NCBI GenBank assembly: GCA_039029195.1
Contig: JBCCGR010000018.1
Location: 1 to 64,000, forward strand
DNA from: JBCCGR01 sp039029195
GTDB taxonomy: Bacteria > Pseudomonadota > Alphaproteobacteria > Rhizobiales > Rhizobiaceae
Direction of reading: 5' to 3'
Length of the DNA: 64,000 bases
Shown here: positions 63,210-64,000 of the stretch, in pieces
How positions within the stretch are numbered: position 1 is the first letter of the stretch
Layout: each line of letters opens with the position of its first letter
Notes under the pieces: model-generated
Database searches by the model: none
What the model was told of the DNA's origin: nothing
The model's input: only the letters and a program-made list of their open reading frames with translations
Program-made: the position numbers and the translations under genes

Positions 63210-64000
63210 ACGAACCCAGTTTCGATGTTTTCGACGATATGGGGATCATCCTTTCCGACGGATGCAGACTTTCAGCGCGGGTCTGGCTGCCAAAGGGCGC
63301 GGACGAGCAACCGGTGCCAGCAATCCTTGAATATCTCCCTTACCGAAAGCGCGATGGAACCATCGCGCGGGATGAACTGACCCACCCATGGTTTGCAGCG
63401 CGCGGATATGCCTGCGTTCGGGTCGACATGAGGGGAAACGGCGATTCTGAAGGTCTGATGGCGGATGAATATACGCCTCAGGAACATGCTGATGCGGTCG
63501 AAGTGATCGACTGGCTTGCCGGTCAGGACTGGTGTACTGGGTCGGTGGGCATGATGGGCATTTCCTGGGGCGGGTTCAATTCCCTGCAGGTGGCCGCACT
63601 TCGCCCGGAGCCCTTGAAGGCCATCATCACGCTTTGCTCGACAGACGATCGGTATGTGGACGACATCCACTACAAGGGTGGGTGTCTCCTCAACGAAAAT
63701 ATGGGTTGGGGAGCCACCATGCTCTCCTACTCATCCCGCCCGCCGGATCCAGCACTGGTTGGTGATAAATGGCGAGAAATGTGGATTAATCGACTGGAAA
63801 ACCAGCCTTTTCTGCCGGAGCTTTGGCTGCGTCATCAGACCAGAGATGCCTATTGGAAGCATGGTTCGATCTGCGAAGACTATTCTTCGATTCAAGCAGC
63901 AGTGCTTGCCATTGGTGGGTGGGCCGACGCCTATAAAAACCCTGTGTTCCGAATGCTCGAAAACCTTGAAGCACCAACCAAAGCCATCGTTGGCCCGTGG
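63206..64000 (+). CDS. CocE/NonD family alpha/beta hydrolase, N-terminal part (cut by window edge)
   Basis: Xaa-Pro peptidase S15-like serine hydrolase; 265 residues are in the window and the rest is outside. Motifs are YLPYRKRDGT, DMRGNGDSEG, the nucleophile Ser in MGISWGGF (about 119) and the catalytic Asp region GGWADAYKNPV. ATG overlaps the previous HAD stop. Relatives cleave esters or amides, but the substrate is unknown. Confidence 0.92.
   Translation, partial: MNEPSFDVFDDMGIILSDGCRLSARVWLPKGADEQPVPAILEYLPYRKRDGTIARDELTHPWFAARGYACVRVDMRGNGDSEGLMADEYTPQEHADAVEVIDWLAGQDWCTGSVGMMGISWGGFNSLQVAALRPEPLKAIITLCSTDDRYVDDIHYKGGCLLNENMGWGATMLSYSSRPPDPALVGDKWREMWINRLENQPFLPELWLRHQTRDAYWKHGSICEDYSSIQAAVLAIGGWADAYKNPVFRMLENLEAPTKAIVGPW

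Overview
The window looks like ordinary chromosome of a marine-type alphaproteobacterium, most likely Hyphomicrobiales (Rhizobiales). This rests on the gene families and their order: rsmE-gshA, groES-groEL under a perfect CIRCE, an ileS without the C-terminal zinc region, the block cysQ-DUF4170-waaA-lpxK-DUF2093-mutL, M16 peptidase pairs, an Anbu operon and TRAP transporters. No rRNA, tRNA, CRISPR array, insertion sequence or phage gene was recognised. Two genes run off the edges: gshA at the left and a CocE/NonD hydrolase at the right.

Layout. 1-2.3 kb (minus strand): a conserved unknown gene, rsmE and gshA. 2.4-8.9 kb: a probable 2-hydroxyacid (lactate) module, in which two FMN-dependent 2-hydroxyacid dehydrogenases flank a three-gene TRAP transporter; a tiny membrane-peptide ORF lies upstream. 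9.1-13.1 kb: a four-gene Anbu operon (circularly permuted ATP-grasp, alpha-E protein, transglutaminase-like protein, proteasome-like Anbu), the least understood system here. 13.1-16.4 kb: a convergent polyphosphate kinase 2 and a divergently read 48-residue-repeat TPR protein. 16.4-16.9 kb: palindromic intergenic repeats. 16.9-19 kb: groES-groEL. 19.3-23 kb: an orphan TadG-like VWA protein and a membrane protein with a degenerate EAL domain. 23.1-26.5 kb: HAD phosphatase, ribF and two short-chain dehydrogenases in overlapping order. 26.6-32.7 kb: ileS behind a candidate isoleucine leader peptide, a lipoprotein, tadA, rluB and rsmD. 32.8-38 kb: a catalytic/non-catalytic M16 peptidase pair, a patatin-like lipase and a MATE exporter. 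38.2-45.7 kb: pmbA, cysQ, DUF4170, lipid A/Kdo genes waaA and lpxK, DUF2093, mutL and a small ABM monooxygenase. 45.8-49.3 kb: MFS exporter, membrane acyltransferase, pirin. 49.4-54.4 kb: an archaic (Csu-like) chaperone-usher pilus operon. 54.4-59.1 kb: a nucleosidase-like protein, then an acyl-CoA dehydrogenase, an NDP-forming acyl-CoA synthetase and a CaiD-like hydratase, probably for carnitine/gamma-butyrobetaine-type CoA esters. 59.2-64 kb: thioredoxin-like and small secreted proteins, a DedA/TVP38 membrane protein, glutaryl-CoA dehydrogenase, HAD phosphatase and the CocE-type hydrolase.

The most interesting items are the Anbu operon, with its amide-ligation, transglutaminase-like and self-compartmentalising protease-like parts; the candidate ileS attenuation leader; the degenerate EAL protein; and the TRAP/2-hydroxyacid module with a repeated 18-base element. 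All functions are inferred by reading translated sequence and recalling families; no database search was run.
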